Below, one piece after another: positions 32,910 through 40,621 of a DNA stretch of 52,991 nt. Source of the DNA: an uncultured Megasphaera sp. (lineage in GTDB: Bacteria; Bacillota; Negativicutes; Veillonellales; Megasphaeraceae); assembly GCA_900554215.1 (NCBI GenBank), contig USGG01000007.1, forward strand, positions 1 to 52,991, given 5' to 3'. The notes below the pieces were generated by a model. The model ran no database searches. It saw only the letters and a list, made by a program, of their open reading frames with translations, and was not told the origin of the DNA. Position 1 is the first letter of the stretch; each line of letters starts with the position of its first letter. The position numbers and the translations under genes were made by a program.

Positions 32910-33758
32910 ATGAACAGAGTAATTATCAACGCCGATGATTTCGGCATTCATACGGAAGTAAACAGGGCCGTCATAGAAGCCCATGAGCAAGGACTGCTGC
33001 TGAGCACATCTCTCCTGGCGTCGGGGCCGGCCTTTGACGAGGCCGCCGCGTTGGCGCGGCAATATCCCGGGCTTGGCGTCGGCATTCATTTGTGCCTTGT
33101 CGGCACCTTGCCGACGGTGTTATCGCCGAAAGAAGTTCCGACCTTAGTCGACGACAATGGATTGCTGCCGGAAAGCTACGTTCCTCTCGTAAAGCGTATG
33201 TGGACAGGCCGGATAGACTTCGAGCAGGTATATCGGGAGCTGGATGCGCAGATGGAAAAAATCATGAGTGCCGGCCTGAACGTTACCCACGTCGACAGCC
33301 ATCAGCACATGCATATGCTGCCGCCGGTGTGGAAGATCGTGCAGGCTTTGATGAAAAAATACGACCTCCATCGTCTCCGCATTCCGAAGGAATCCTATTC
33401 GTTTAAAGTCATGGCGGCGAGTCCGGGCCGCGTCATGGGGCGGGACGGTTTGACGTATTTGGCGAGAAAAGCCATGTCCGATGTCAAGCGTCTTCGGTTT
33501 ACGACGACGGACTATTTTTGGGGCATGGTCGACGGCGGTCATATGACCGAGGCGAACTTAGCGCATATCCTGCGGCATATGCCTTTCGGCGTCCATGAAA
33601 TCATGATGCATCCGGGGCGGAGCACGGCGGTTCTTTCCAAATCCTTTTCCTGGGGGTATCATTGGGAAGAGGAATTTCATGCGTTAATCTCGCCGCGCAT
33701 ACGGCAGCTCATGAAAGAGCAGAATATAGAACCAATCCATTACGGCCAGCTGCCGTAA
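32910..33758 (+). CDS. YdjC/ChbG-family carbohydrate deacetylase
   Basis: Protein of 282 residues in the YdjC family, metal-dependent deacetylases of N-acetylated sugars. ADDFGIH near the start, GVGIHLCLVG, and THVDSHQHMHMLP give the Asp and His metal ligands; a late MHPG is also conserved. It may deacetylate a cell-envelope sugar or, as for HpnK relatives, a lipid-linked sugar; the substrate is open. It is followed 24 bases later by a nucleotide-sugar epimerase, which fits an envelope-sugar role. Confidence 0.87.
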   Translation: MNRVIINADDFGIHTEVNRAVIEAHEQGLLLSTSLLASGPAFDEAAALARQYPGLGVGIHLCLVGTLPTVLSPKEVPTLVDDNGLLPESYVPLVKRMWTGRIDFEQVYRELDAQMEKIMSAGLNVTHVDSHQHMHMLPPVWKIVQALMKKYDLHRLRIPKESYSFKVMAASPGRVMGRDGLTYLARKAMSDVKRLRFTTTDYFWGMVDGGHMTEANLAHILRHMPFGVHEIMMHPGRSTAVLSKSFSWGYHWEEEFHALISPRIRQLMKEQNIEPIHYGQLP

Positions 33759-33782
33759 ATGCAGTACAGGGAGTGACATATA

Positions 33783-34712
33783 TTGAACATATTAGTAACA
33801 GGCGGAGCCGGATTTATTGGCTCTCATCTGGTTGACGGTCTCGTCAAAGCCGGCCATCATGTCGTCGTAGTAGACAACTTGAGTACCGGCTGCCGGGAAC
33901 ACGTTCATGACCAGGCCGTATTTTATGAAATGGATATATTGCAGAAGGACGAGCTGGCCCGTATTTTTGCAGACGGTGCTTTTGACATCGTCTTTCATGA
34001 AGCAGCGCAGACCTTGGTGCCCTATTCGATGGAGCATCCCCGTGAGGATGCAGAACTCAATATCATGGGGCTGCTGAATGTATTGGAGTTATGTCGGCAG
34101 TTTGGCGTGAAAAAATTTCTCTTTTCTTCTTCGGCTGCCGTATATGGGGACAATGTGCAGGTGCCGCTGGCAGAAAACGCGCCCCTTCAGCCAACATCCT
34201 TTTATGGTTTGACGAAGGTGACGGCTGAAAAGTATATTCAAATGTACCATGACGTGTTCGGCCTTTCCTACGCAATTCTGCGCTACTCCAACGTCTACGG
34301 TGAACGGCAGGGCAGCCACGGCGAAGGCGGCGTCGTCTATATCTTTTCCGACGCTATTGCAGAAGGCCGGGAGATTACTATATTCGGCGACGGCGACCAG
34401 TCTCGCGACTTTATTTATGTCAAAGACGTCGTCCGGGCCAACATGGCCGCCATGGATGAAACGGCGCCGTCGGGAATCTATAATATCAGCACCAACATCG
34501 AAACGACGGTTAACGCGCTGAAGGAAATCCTGTTTTATTTTTCCCAGACAGCCGTGCCCGTTTCCTATGCAGAGGCCCGCAGCGGTGATATTTACCGCTC
34601 GGCTCTGGATAATGCATTGGCGAAGCAGACACTGCGCTGGCGTCCGGCGACTAAGCTGCTTGAGGGGCTGCAGCAGACGTATTTCTATTTTGCAGGGAGG
34701 AAACAGACATGA
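33783..34712 (+). CDS. NAD-dependent sugar epimerase, GalE-like
   Basis: Short-chain dehydrogenase-type epimerase of 309 residues. The NAD motif GGAGFIG is at 7-13, the catalytic Y141-xxx-K145 is in SFYGLTKVTAEK, with SSSAAVYG upstream. It probably epimerises UDP-glucose/galactose or a related nucleotide sugar. The start codon is TTG, supported by AGGGAG about ten bases before and by the immediate MNILVTGGAGF. The stop overlaps the next gene by 4 bases. Confidence 0.9.
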   Translation: MNILVTGGAGFIGSHLVDGLVKAGHHVVVVDNLSTGCREHVHDQAVFYEMDILQKDELARIFADGAFDIVFHEAAQTLVPYSMEHPREDAELNIMGLLNVLELCRQFGVKKFLFSSSAAVYGDNVQVPLAENAPLQPTSFYGLTKVTAEKYIQMYHDVFGLSYAILRYSNVYGERQGSHGEGGVVYIFSDAIAEGREITIFGDGDQSRDFIYVKDVVRANMAAMDETAPSGIYNISTNIETTVNALKEILFYFSQTAVPVSYAEARSGDIYRSALDNALAKQTLRWRPATKLLEGLQQTYFYFAGRKQT

Positions 34713-35158
34713 AGGAAGAAAAAGACTACAAATTTTACTTAGTACGAGAAGATATTCTTCCCGAAGCAATTAAGAAGACGATTCGGGTAAAAGAGTTTTT
34801 AAAGCATAATCAGAAGACGACGATCAACGAAGCGGTGCGCCTTATGGACTTGAGCCGCAGCGCCTACTATAAGTATAAGGATTACGTCTTTCCCTTCCAC
34901 GATGTAACACAAGGGCGCGTCGTGACGATTTCTCTTATGGTATTGGACAAGCCAGGCGAGTTGTCGCAGATATTAAATGCCGTAGCGGAAAGCAACTGCA
35001 GTATCCTGACGATAAATCAGGGCATTCCGCTGCAGGGGATTGCCGATGTCAGCATTTCCATTGAAACGAAGGAAATGACCATTGCCGTCGATGATTTGAT
35101 TAAACGGCTGGAAGATCTGTCCGGCGTCCGCAAGGTAGAAATCATCGGCCAGGCGTGA
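34709..35158 (+). CDS. UPF0735 ACT domain protein (PheB-like)
   Basis: Small regulator-like protein of 149 residues. The N-terminal part (TINEAVRLMDLSRSAYYKYK) looks like a helix-turn-helix, and the C-terminal ACT domain (VTISLMVLDKPGELSQILNA) normally binds an amino acid. This is the UPF0735 family, called PheB in Bacillus, often found beside homoserine dehydrogenase. Here hom follows after 32 bases, so it may sense an aspartate-family or aromatic amino acid. Confidence 0.87.
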   Translation: MKEEKDYKFYLVREDILPEAIKKTIRVKEFLKHNQKTTINEAVRLMDLSRSAYYKYKDYVFPFHDVTQGRVVTISLMVLDKPGELSQILNAVAESNCSILTINQGIPLQGIADVSISIETKEMTIAVDDLIKRLEDLSGVRKVEIIGQA

Positions 35159-35190
35159 GAATATAGACAAGATTCAGAAGGGGGATTATT

Positions 35191-36477
35191 ATGAAAAAAG
35201 TGTCGATTGCATTATTGGGGTGCGGTACCGTTGGAAAAGGCGTCATCGATTTGCTGGCCATGAACGGCCCGTTGATTGAAGAACAGCTTGATACGGAAAT
35301 TACGATTAAGCGCGTCTTGATTCGGGATATGCCGAAATATGAACAGATGGAATTGCCTGATGATATTTTGCTTACGACGGACTTTGCCGATATCGTCAAT
35401 GATGACGAAATAGAGATTGTCGTTGAAGTCATGGGCAGCGCTGATTTTGCCAAGGACTGCATTGAGCAGTGCTTCAAAAAAGGCAAGAGCGTAGTCAGCG
35501 CCAACAAGGACCTCATTGCCGACTACGGTATGCCTTTGCTGAAGATGGCTAAGGAATGCAACGTAGACTTCCAGTTTGAAGCCAGCGTCGCCGGCGGGAT
35601 TCCCATCGTGCGGCCTATGTACTCCTCTCTCAACAGCAATACGATGGAAGAAATCATCGGCATCATGAACGGCACGACAAACTATATTTTGTCGAATATG
35701 ACCGATACGGGCATGTCCTATGAAACGGCGCTGAAGGAAGCTCAGGAAAAGGGCTACGCTGAAGCAGACCCGACAAACGACGTCAGCGGCTACGATGCAG
35801 GACGTAAAATCGCCATATTGGCTACGCTGGGCTTCCATTCGGCTCTTACCTTTAATGACGTATCCGTCGAAGGGATTGAAAACATCGCCCAGGAAGACAT
35901 TCAGCATGCCCGGGAAATGGGCTACGTCATTAAGCTGCTGGCTATCGCCCGCCAGGATGGGGACGGCATATCCTTGAACGTCCATCCGGCCTTTATCCGC
36001 AAGGGCCACCCGCTGGCCAACGTCGGCGGTGCGTACAATGCCGTATACGTCCGCGGTAACTGCGTAGGCGACGTCATGTTCTATGGTCAGGGCGCAGGAT
36101 CCCTTCCGACGGCCAGTGCCGTCGTCAGCGACGTCATGAACGTCATTCTCCACTGCAACATCAACATTACGGGCAGCCGCGATTTCGTATGGCACGACCC
36201 GAAGCTGAAGCCGCAGGACTCGATTTGCGCACCTTATTACCTGCGCATGGTCGTAGACAATGCGCCCGGCGTATTGTCCAGCATTTCCGCTGTCTTGGCG
36301 CAGCATAAAATCAGTATCCGCTCTTTGATCCAGAAAGATGAGACGACGGAAATCGCCGAAATCGTCATCTTGATCGACAGCTCGGCGGCCGGCCTGGTTA
36401 ACCAGTCCTTGAAAGAAATTGAAGACCTGGCCTGTGTCCGCAAGATTGCCAACGCGATCCGCGTTATCGAGGTATAA
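35191..36477 (+). CDS. hom: Homoserine dehydrogenase
   Basis: Enzyme of 428 residues reducing aspartate semialdehyde to homoserine in threonine and methionine synthesis. It begins with the NAD(P)-binding ALLGCGTVGKGV, has VVSANKDLIADYG, GIMNGTTNYILS and AEADPTNDVSGYDAGRK in the catalytic domain, and ends in an ACT domain (about 350-428; DNAPGVLSSISAVLAQHKIS) for threonine feedback. AGAAGGGGG precedes the ATG. thrB follows after two bases. Confidence 0.95.
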   Translation: MKKVSIALLGCGTVGKGVIDLLAMNGPLIEEQLDTEITIKRVLIRDMPKYEQMELPDDILLTTDFADIVNDDEIEIVVEVMGSADFAKDCIEQCFKKGKSVVSANKDLIADYGMPLLKMAKECNVDFQFEASVAGGIPIVRPMYSSLNSNTMEEIIGIMNGTTNYILSNMTDTGMSYETALKEAQEKGYAEADPTNDVSGYDAGRKIAILATLGFHSALTFNDVSVEGIENIAQEDIQHAREMGYVIKLLAIARQDGDGISLNVHPAFIRKGHPLANVGGAYNAVYVRGNCVGDVMFYGQGAGSLPTASAVVSDVMNVILHCNINITGSRDFVWHDPKLKPQDSICAPYYLRMVVDNAPGVLSSISAVLAQHKISIRSLIQKDETTEIAEIVILIDSSAAGLVNQSLKEIEDLACVRKIANAIRVIEV

Positions 36478-36479
36478 TT

Positions 36480-37397
36480 ATGACGACAAGAACACTGCAC
36501 GTGCAGGTGCCGGCCACATCGGCGAATCTCGGTTCGGGATTCGACGCCGTCGGCATCGCTCTCAACTATTTCAACGAAATATATTTTACAGAAGATGATA
36601 AAGAGTTTATTTCCGTAGAAATCGAAGGCTTGGGAAAGGGTGAAATTCCCGAAACCTTTGCCGATAATATGGTCGGCCAGGCTATGGAACGGGCCGCCGC
36701 GTACAACGGCGGGTTCCTGCCTAAAGGCGGCGCAGTGAAGCTCGTCAACCGCATCCCGCCGGGACGGGGCATGGGCAGCAGCTCGTCGGCCATTATCGGC
36801 GGCATCCTCATCGGCGACGCCTTGACGGGCTCCAAGATGAGCAGGGAAGATATGCTGTCCCTGGCTACGGAAATCGAAGGCCATCCGGACAACGTCGCGC
36901 CGGCTTTGTTAGGCGGCCTGACGATTTCTATTATGGACGGCGGCAAGACCATGACCAACGTCGTGCCTGTCGGAGATGATTTATCCTTTATTACCGTATC
37001 TCCCGACGTGGAAGTCTTTACGGAAGACGCCCGCGCCGTTCTGCCTAAGGAAATCGCCTATAAGGACGCTGTGTTCAACGTGAGCCGCGTCAGCTTCCTC
37101 GTCTCGTCCCTCGTCACGAAGCAGTACGACCGGCTGCAATACGGCCTGCAGGATAAGCTCCACGTGCCGTACCGCATCGGCCTCATTCCCGGCGGAGAGT
37201 CTGTCCTGAAAGCAGCCGAAGACGCCGGCGCCCTGGGCGCGACGATCAGCGGCTCCGGCTCGACGCTCATCGCCTTTGCCGTAGAAAACGAACAGGCGAT
37301 TATGGAAGCTATGATGAACGAATTCAAGATACGGGGCATCGACTCGGAAGGCCATATCTTGAAATGCTGGAACGAGGGAGCGCAGATTCTCCCATGA
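36480..37397 (+). CDS. thrB: Homoserine kinase
   Basis: GHMP-family kinase of 305 residues that phosphorylates homoserine on the way to threonine. The N-terminal VPATSANLGSGFDAVGIALN and the ATP-binding PPGRGMGSSSSAIIGG are diagnostic, and GATISGSGSTLIAF near the C-terminus is the third GHMP motif. It is in an operon with hom. Threonine synthase is not in the window. The last codons overlap nudC by 4 bases. Confidence 0.95.
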   Translation: MTTRTLHVQVPATSANLGSGFDAVGIALNYFNEIYFTEDDKEFISVEIEGLGKGEIPETFADNMVGQAMERAAAYNGGFLPKGGAVKLVNRIPPGRGMGSSSSAIIGGILIGDALTGSKMSREDMLSLATEIEGHPDNVAPALLGGLTISIMDGGKTMTNVVPVGDDLSFITVSPDVEVFTEDARAVLPKEIAYKDAVFNVSRVSFLVSSLVTKQYDRLQYGLQDKLHVPYRIGLIPGGESVLKAAEDAGALGATISGSGSTLIAFAVENEQAIMEAMMNEFKIRGIDSEGHILKCWNEGAQILP

Positions 37398-38224
37398 TAC
37401 AAGACATAGCGCCTCATAAATACCATACGGAATACAGCCCTGTCCCCGTCCAGGACGACAGCGTGATTCTCGCCTATCGGGGCCGGACCGTCTTAGTGCG
37501 GCTGGAGGGAGAAGACAAGTCCTTTTCTTATCCAACCTATGCCGACATGGCCGCCGTGCCGGCAGAACGCTTTCGCTGGCTGTTCCGTGAAGACGACATC
37601 AATTATTTTTTAGCTCTGGAAGATATTCCTGAAGGCAAGGGCTTCGCCTATATATCCATCAACTTCATGCGCGCCGCCCGGCCCCGCTTTCAGGCCTTCG
37701 CCGGCGTGGCCGGACTGTCTCTGCACAACTGGTACAGCAATCATCGCTTCTGCGGCCAGTGCGGCCGTCCGATGGCCCACAGCGACGCCGAACGCATGGT
37801 GTACTGCGGCCATTGTCATACGATGATTTATCCGCGCATCTGCCCGGCTGTCATCGTTGCCGTGCGCAACGGAGATAAGCTCCTCGTATCGACCTACGCC
37901 GGCCGGGAATATACGCGGGCTGCTCTCATCGCCGGCTTTGCCGAGGTGGGAGAAACGATTGAACAGACCGTTCACCGCGAGGTCATGGAAGAAGTAGGCA
38001 TTAAAGTCAAAAATCTTCAATTTTACAAGAGCCAGCCCTGGTGCTTTACCGATACGCTCCTCTTTGGCTTTTTCTGCGACTTAGACGGCGACGACACGCT
38101 GAAAGTCGACCATAACGAACTGGCTACGGCCCAATGGGTACGTCGGGAAGAACTGCCTGACGACCCGGAAAAAGCCAGCTTGACCATGGAAATGATAACC
38201 TTGTTTAAACAGGGGAAGATGTAA
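37394..38224 (+). CDS. nudC: NAD(+) diphosphatase NudC-type Nudix hydrolase
   Basis: Nudix hydrolase of 276 residues that splits NADH/NAD+ and, in bacteria, can remove NAD caps from RNA. The zinc ribbon is FCGQCGR...YCGHC, and the Nudix box is GFAEVGETIEQTVHREVMEE followed by VGI. The NudC-specific motif reads SQPWCFTD rather than the usual SQPWPFP. I start it at 37394, overlapping thrB by 4 bases, since the longer reading lies inside thrB. A strong terminator follows. Confidence 0.9.
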   Translation: MIQDIAPHKYHTEYSPVPVQDDSVILAYRGRTVLVRLEGEDKSFSYPTYADMAAVPAERFRWLFREDDINYFLALEDIPEGKGFAYISINFMRAARPRFQAFAGVAGLSLHNWYSNHRFCGQCGRPMAHSDAERMVYCGHCHTMIYPRICPAVIVAVRNGDKLLVSTYAGREYTRAALIAGFAEVGETIEQTVHREVMEEVGIKVKNLQFYKSQPWCFTDTLLFGFFCDLDGDDTLKVDHNELATAQWVRREELPDDPEKASLTMEMITLFKQGKM

Positions 38225-38238
38225 GTAATACTATTATA

Positions 38239-38284
38239 AAATATCCTATGCAGATGTTTTGGTATCTGCATAGGATATTTTTTG
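38239..38284 (+). terminator. Terminator of the hom-thrB-nudC operon
   Basis: A perfect inverted repeat of about 16 bp (AATATCCTATGCAGAT and its complement) is followed by a run of six or more T. It marks the left limit of the AT-rich island. Confidence 0.95.
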
Positions 38285-38316
38285 TTTGGAAAAAATTGGT
38301 TTAATAAGAAGGAAAC

Positions 38317-38430
38317 TTGACATAAATTTTCATATGTGTTATTTATAAAATATAAAATTAAATCAATATTAGAATTTGTGTTTATAGTGGAGTTGTTTTT
38401 AATTTTATTTTAATTAAAATAGGGAGGGGA
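38317..38430 (+). promoter_or_regulatory. hxsA promoter and RBS
   Basis: TTGACA (38317-38322), 17 bp, TATTTA (38340-38345) gives a leader of about 85 bases. AGGGAGGGGA (38421-38430) is a strong ribosome binding site six bases before the TTG start. Confidence 0.55.
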
Positions 38431-38436
38431 GTTCTA

Positions 38437-38709
38437 TTGAGTGTCAAGAAAAAACTTAGTGCCGTTTTATTTTCATTGGGCATATTTTCGAATTTTGTAG
38501 GAATTCCGGTTTCAGACGCTATCGGTACAGAAGAGAATGATATTATATTAACACAAAACATGGGAAAACAAATTGCTAATGAAAGGTTACTGATAAATAA
38601 GGAAATTTCAGACGAGAACTTGACAATGATGTATCATTATTCTCATCGTTCGCATTCTTCTCATTACTCACATCGTTCTCATACTTCGCATTATTCTTCA
38701 CATTATTGA
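38437..38709 (+). CDS. hxsA: HxsA, His-Xaa-Ser repeat precursor peptide
   Basis: Precursor of 90 residues. A positively charged start and hydrophobic segment (about 4-29; KKKLSAVLFSLGIFSNFVG) look like a signal peptide. A polar spacer follows. The C-terminus has seven tandem H-x-S triplets (67-87: HYS, HRS, HSS, HYS, HRS, HTS, HYS) and ends SHY. This matches the His-Xaa-Ser repeat peptide of the HxsABCD systems defined by comparative genomics, in which the repeat is the presumed substrate of two radical SAM enzymes. The start is TTG behind a very strong AGGGAGGGGA site. It is likely exported; the modification and biological role are not known to me. Confidence 0.88.
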   Translation: MSVKKKLSAVLFSLGIFSNFVGIPVSDAIGTEENDIILTQNMGKQIANERLLINKEISDENLTMMYHYSHRSHSSHYSHRSHTSHYSSHY

Positions 38710-38742
38710 TTTGAAATAATTTAAATAAAATGAGAAAATAAA

Positions 38743-38777
38743 TACCCTTTTTACTAATTTAACTAGTAAAGAGGGTA
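38743..38777 (+). promoter_or_regulatory. Intergenic hairpin between hxsA and hxsD
   Basis: TACCCTTTTTACTA pairs with TAGTAAAGAGGGTA (one G-U pair) around a 7-base loop. No T run follows, so it is more likely a partial attenuator or 3'-stabilising stem than a full terminator. It would let the precursor be made in excess over the enzymes. Confidence 0.65.
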
Positions 38778-38825
38778 TAATCATAAGTTAAAGGTTCAGT
38801 TTTTATTTTTTGTCTAGGTGAAATT

Positions 38826-39143
38826 ATGGATAATTATAAAAAAATAGAAGATGGATTTGAGATTATATTAAGTAAAGAGTTTTATGAACGTGAAACAATT
38901 TTTAATGTTGCGTACAAATATAATAATAAATTTTTAATTATGATTAGCCCAGAAGGGGATAAAGAAGTAAAATTTGTTATTAGACGAAAAGAAGGAGAAC
39001 AAGAGCCACTTATTCATGATATTGAAAAGATTTTTGCTGAATTTATTGATGAGCAATTAAAACTTGATATTTTGAAAAGAACACAAGATATCAGAGATCG
39101 CATTTATGAAAAAGCTTTTTTACCACTGCGAGGGATAAAATAA
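38826..39143 (+). CDS. hxsD: HxsD, small partner protein of the His-Xaa-Ser system
   Basis: Protein of 105 residues. It has an N-terminal beta-rich half (FEIILSKEFYERETIFNVAY) and a C-terminal helix (EFIDEQLKLDILKRTQDIRD) that fits the conserved tail pattern of the HxsD family. No signal peptide and no cysteines are seen. In RiPP systems such small proteins can bind the leader peptide, but that role for HxsD is inference. AGGTG precedes the ATG. Its TAA overlaps the hxsB ATG (TAATG). Confidence 0.8.
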   Translation: MDNYKKIEDGFEIILSKEFYERETIFNVAYKYNNKFLIMISPEGDKEVKFVIRRKEGEQEPLIHDIEKIFAEFIDEQLKLDILKRTQDIRDRIYEKAFLPLRGIK

Positions 39144-40621
39144 TGAATAAGCAAATATATCCGTTTTACTTTGATCACTATGATGATGATTTTATTGTTG
39201 TAAATTTGGTGGGGGAACATGTTTTTTTGTCGCATAATGATTTTGAATTTCTGGTTACTCAACAATATAATAAATTATCATCAGCTGCTATAGAGAAATT
39301 GTATACACACCATATCATAGGTGACATTGAAGAACAGGATATAGTTGAAATGTTGTTGGCTACGAAATTACGTAGTAGAAAAAATTTTTTAGATTATTTT
39401 ACTTCTTTGCATATGGTTGTACTTACATTAAGATGTAATTGTGTATGTGATTATTGCCATGCAAGTTCACAAGATCTCTGTTTAAGAGAAACTGATATGT
39501 CTATAGAAGTTGCTGAACGTACTTTGGATATAATTTTACAATCCCCTTCTAATGACATAAAGATTGAATTTCAAGGAGGAGAACCATCTATAAATTGGCC
39601 GATATTAGAGTTTTTTGTTTTAGAAGGTGAAAAAAGAGCAAAGAAATTGCCTGAAAAAAGAGTAACTTTTGTTATTTGCACAAATTTGATTGCTTTATCG
39701 GATGAACAAATTAAATTTTTAAATGAACATGATGTTTGTATTTCGACATCTTGTGATGGGCCAAAGAAATTACATGATTTACATAGAAAATCTAGGGATG
39801 GGAAAAGTGCTCATGATTGTTTTATTAAAACATTAGAAAAAGTAAGAAACGTATTTAGGGAAAATGAGGTTAACGCATTATTAACTGTATCAAGAGATAA
39901 TTTAACTAATTTAAAAGAAGTGATTAATTATTATATACAGCAAGGATTTTCTAGTATTTTTATTAGAGCTCTTAATCCTTATGGATATGCTATTAAAAAT
40001 AAAGAGAGCTTAGGATATTCTGTTGATGAATTTGTCGATAATTATAAAAATGCTCTTAAATATATTATTGAACTTAATAAAAATGGGATATTCTTCAGTG
40101 AATCTTATGCTACATTACTATTTCAACGTATAATGACTCCTTTTTCAACGGGGTTTGTAGATTTACAGTCACCAGCAGGTGCGGGTATCTCTGGTGTAAT
40201 TTACTATTATAATGGGGATGTTTATCCTGCTGATGAAGCTAGAATGTTAGCTACTATGGGAAATACATATTTTAAGATGGGCAATGTTTGTCAAAATACA
40301 TATGCAGATATTTTTAAATCAGATATTATAAAAGACATTGTATTAAATAGTTGTGTTGAATCTATGCCAGGATGCGATTCTTGTGCATATAGTCCTTATT
40401 GTGGAGCAGATCCAGTCAGAAATTATGTCGAATCGGGATCTATTTTAGGTAAAAGATATGAAAGTCTTTTTTGTGAAAAAAATAAAAAAATGATTAAAGT
40501 TATTCTTGATTTGATAAAAGAAAATGATCCAGAAACAATGGCCGTTTTATGGTCATGGGTATTTCATAAACCAATGGAGGCGTGGCAATGTGGCAGACAA
40601 AAGGGATTGCTAGAAATATAG
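39143..40621 (+). CDS. hxsB: HxsB, radical SAM maturase of the His-Xaa-Ser system
   Basis: Radical SAM enzyme of 492 residues. The cluster motif C98-NCV-C102-DY-C105 (an extra Cys at 100) is in LTLRCNCVCDYCHASS, and FQGGEPSINWP is the GGE motif that binds SAM. The C-terminal third has SPASM/twitch-like cysteines: GCDSCAYSPYCGAD gives CX2CX5C, with further cysteines at SCVESMPG and SLFCEK. The YYNGDVYPADEAR segment resembles the SPASM entry but lacks a Cys there. It probably acts on the HxsA repeats. The gene is part of a tightly coupled hxsD-hxsB-hxsC block. A hydrophobic N-terminus is absent, so it is cytoplasmic. Confidence 0.9.
   Translation: MNKQIYPFYFDHYDDDFIVVNLVGEHVFLSHNDFEFLVTQQYNKLSSAAIEKLYTHHIIGDIEEQDIVEMLLATKLRSRKNFLDYFTSLHMVVLTLRCNCVCDYCHASSQDLCLRETDMSIEVAERTLDIILQSPSNDIKIEFQGGEPSINWPILEFFVLEGEKRAKKLPEKRVTFVICTNLIALSDEQIKFLNEHDVCISTSCDGPKKLHDLHRKSRDGKSAHDCFIKTLEKVRNVFRENEVNALLTVSRDNLTNLKEVINYYIQQGFSSIFIRALNPYGYAIKNKESLGYSVDEFVDNYKNALKYIIELNKNGIFFSESYATLLFQRIMTPFSTGFVDLQSPAGAGISGVIYYYNGDVYPADEARMLATMGNTYFKMGNVCQNTYADIFKSDIIKDIVLNSCVESMPGCDSCAYSPYCGADPVRNYVESGSILGKRYESLFCEKNKKMIKVILDLIKENDPETMAVLWSWVFHKPMEAWQCGRQKGLLEI

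Noticed and set aside
38637..38706. Short repeats in hxsA as a CRISPR or minisatellite
   Set aside because: The repeats are nine bases or fewer, in frame, and encode the H-x-S motif; there are no spacers or cas genes.
38743..38777. Stem after hxsA as a full intrinsic terminator
   Set aside because: No T run follows the stem, and hxsD has no visible promoter of its own, so complete termination would silence the enzymes.
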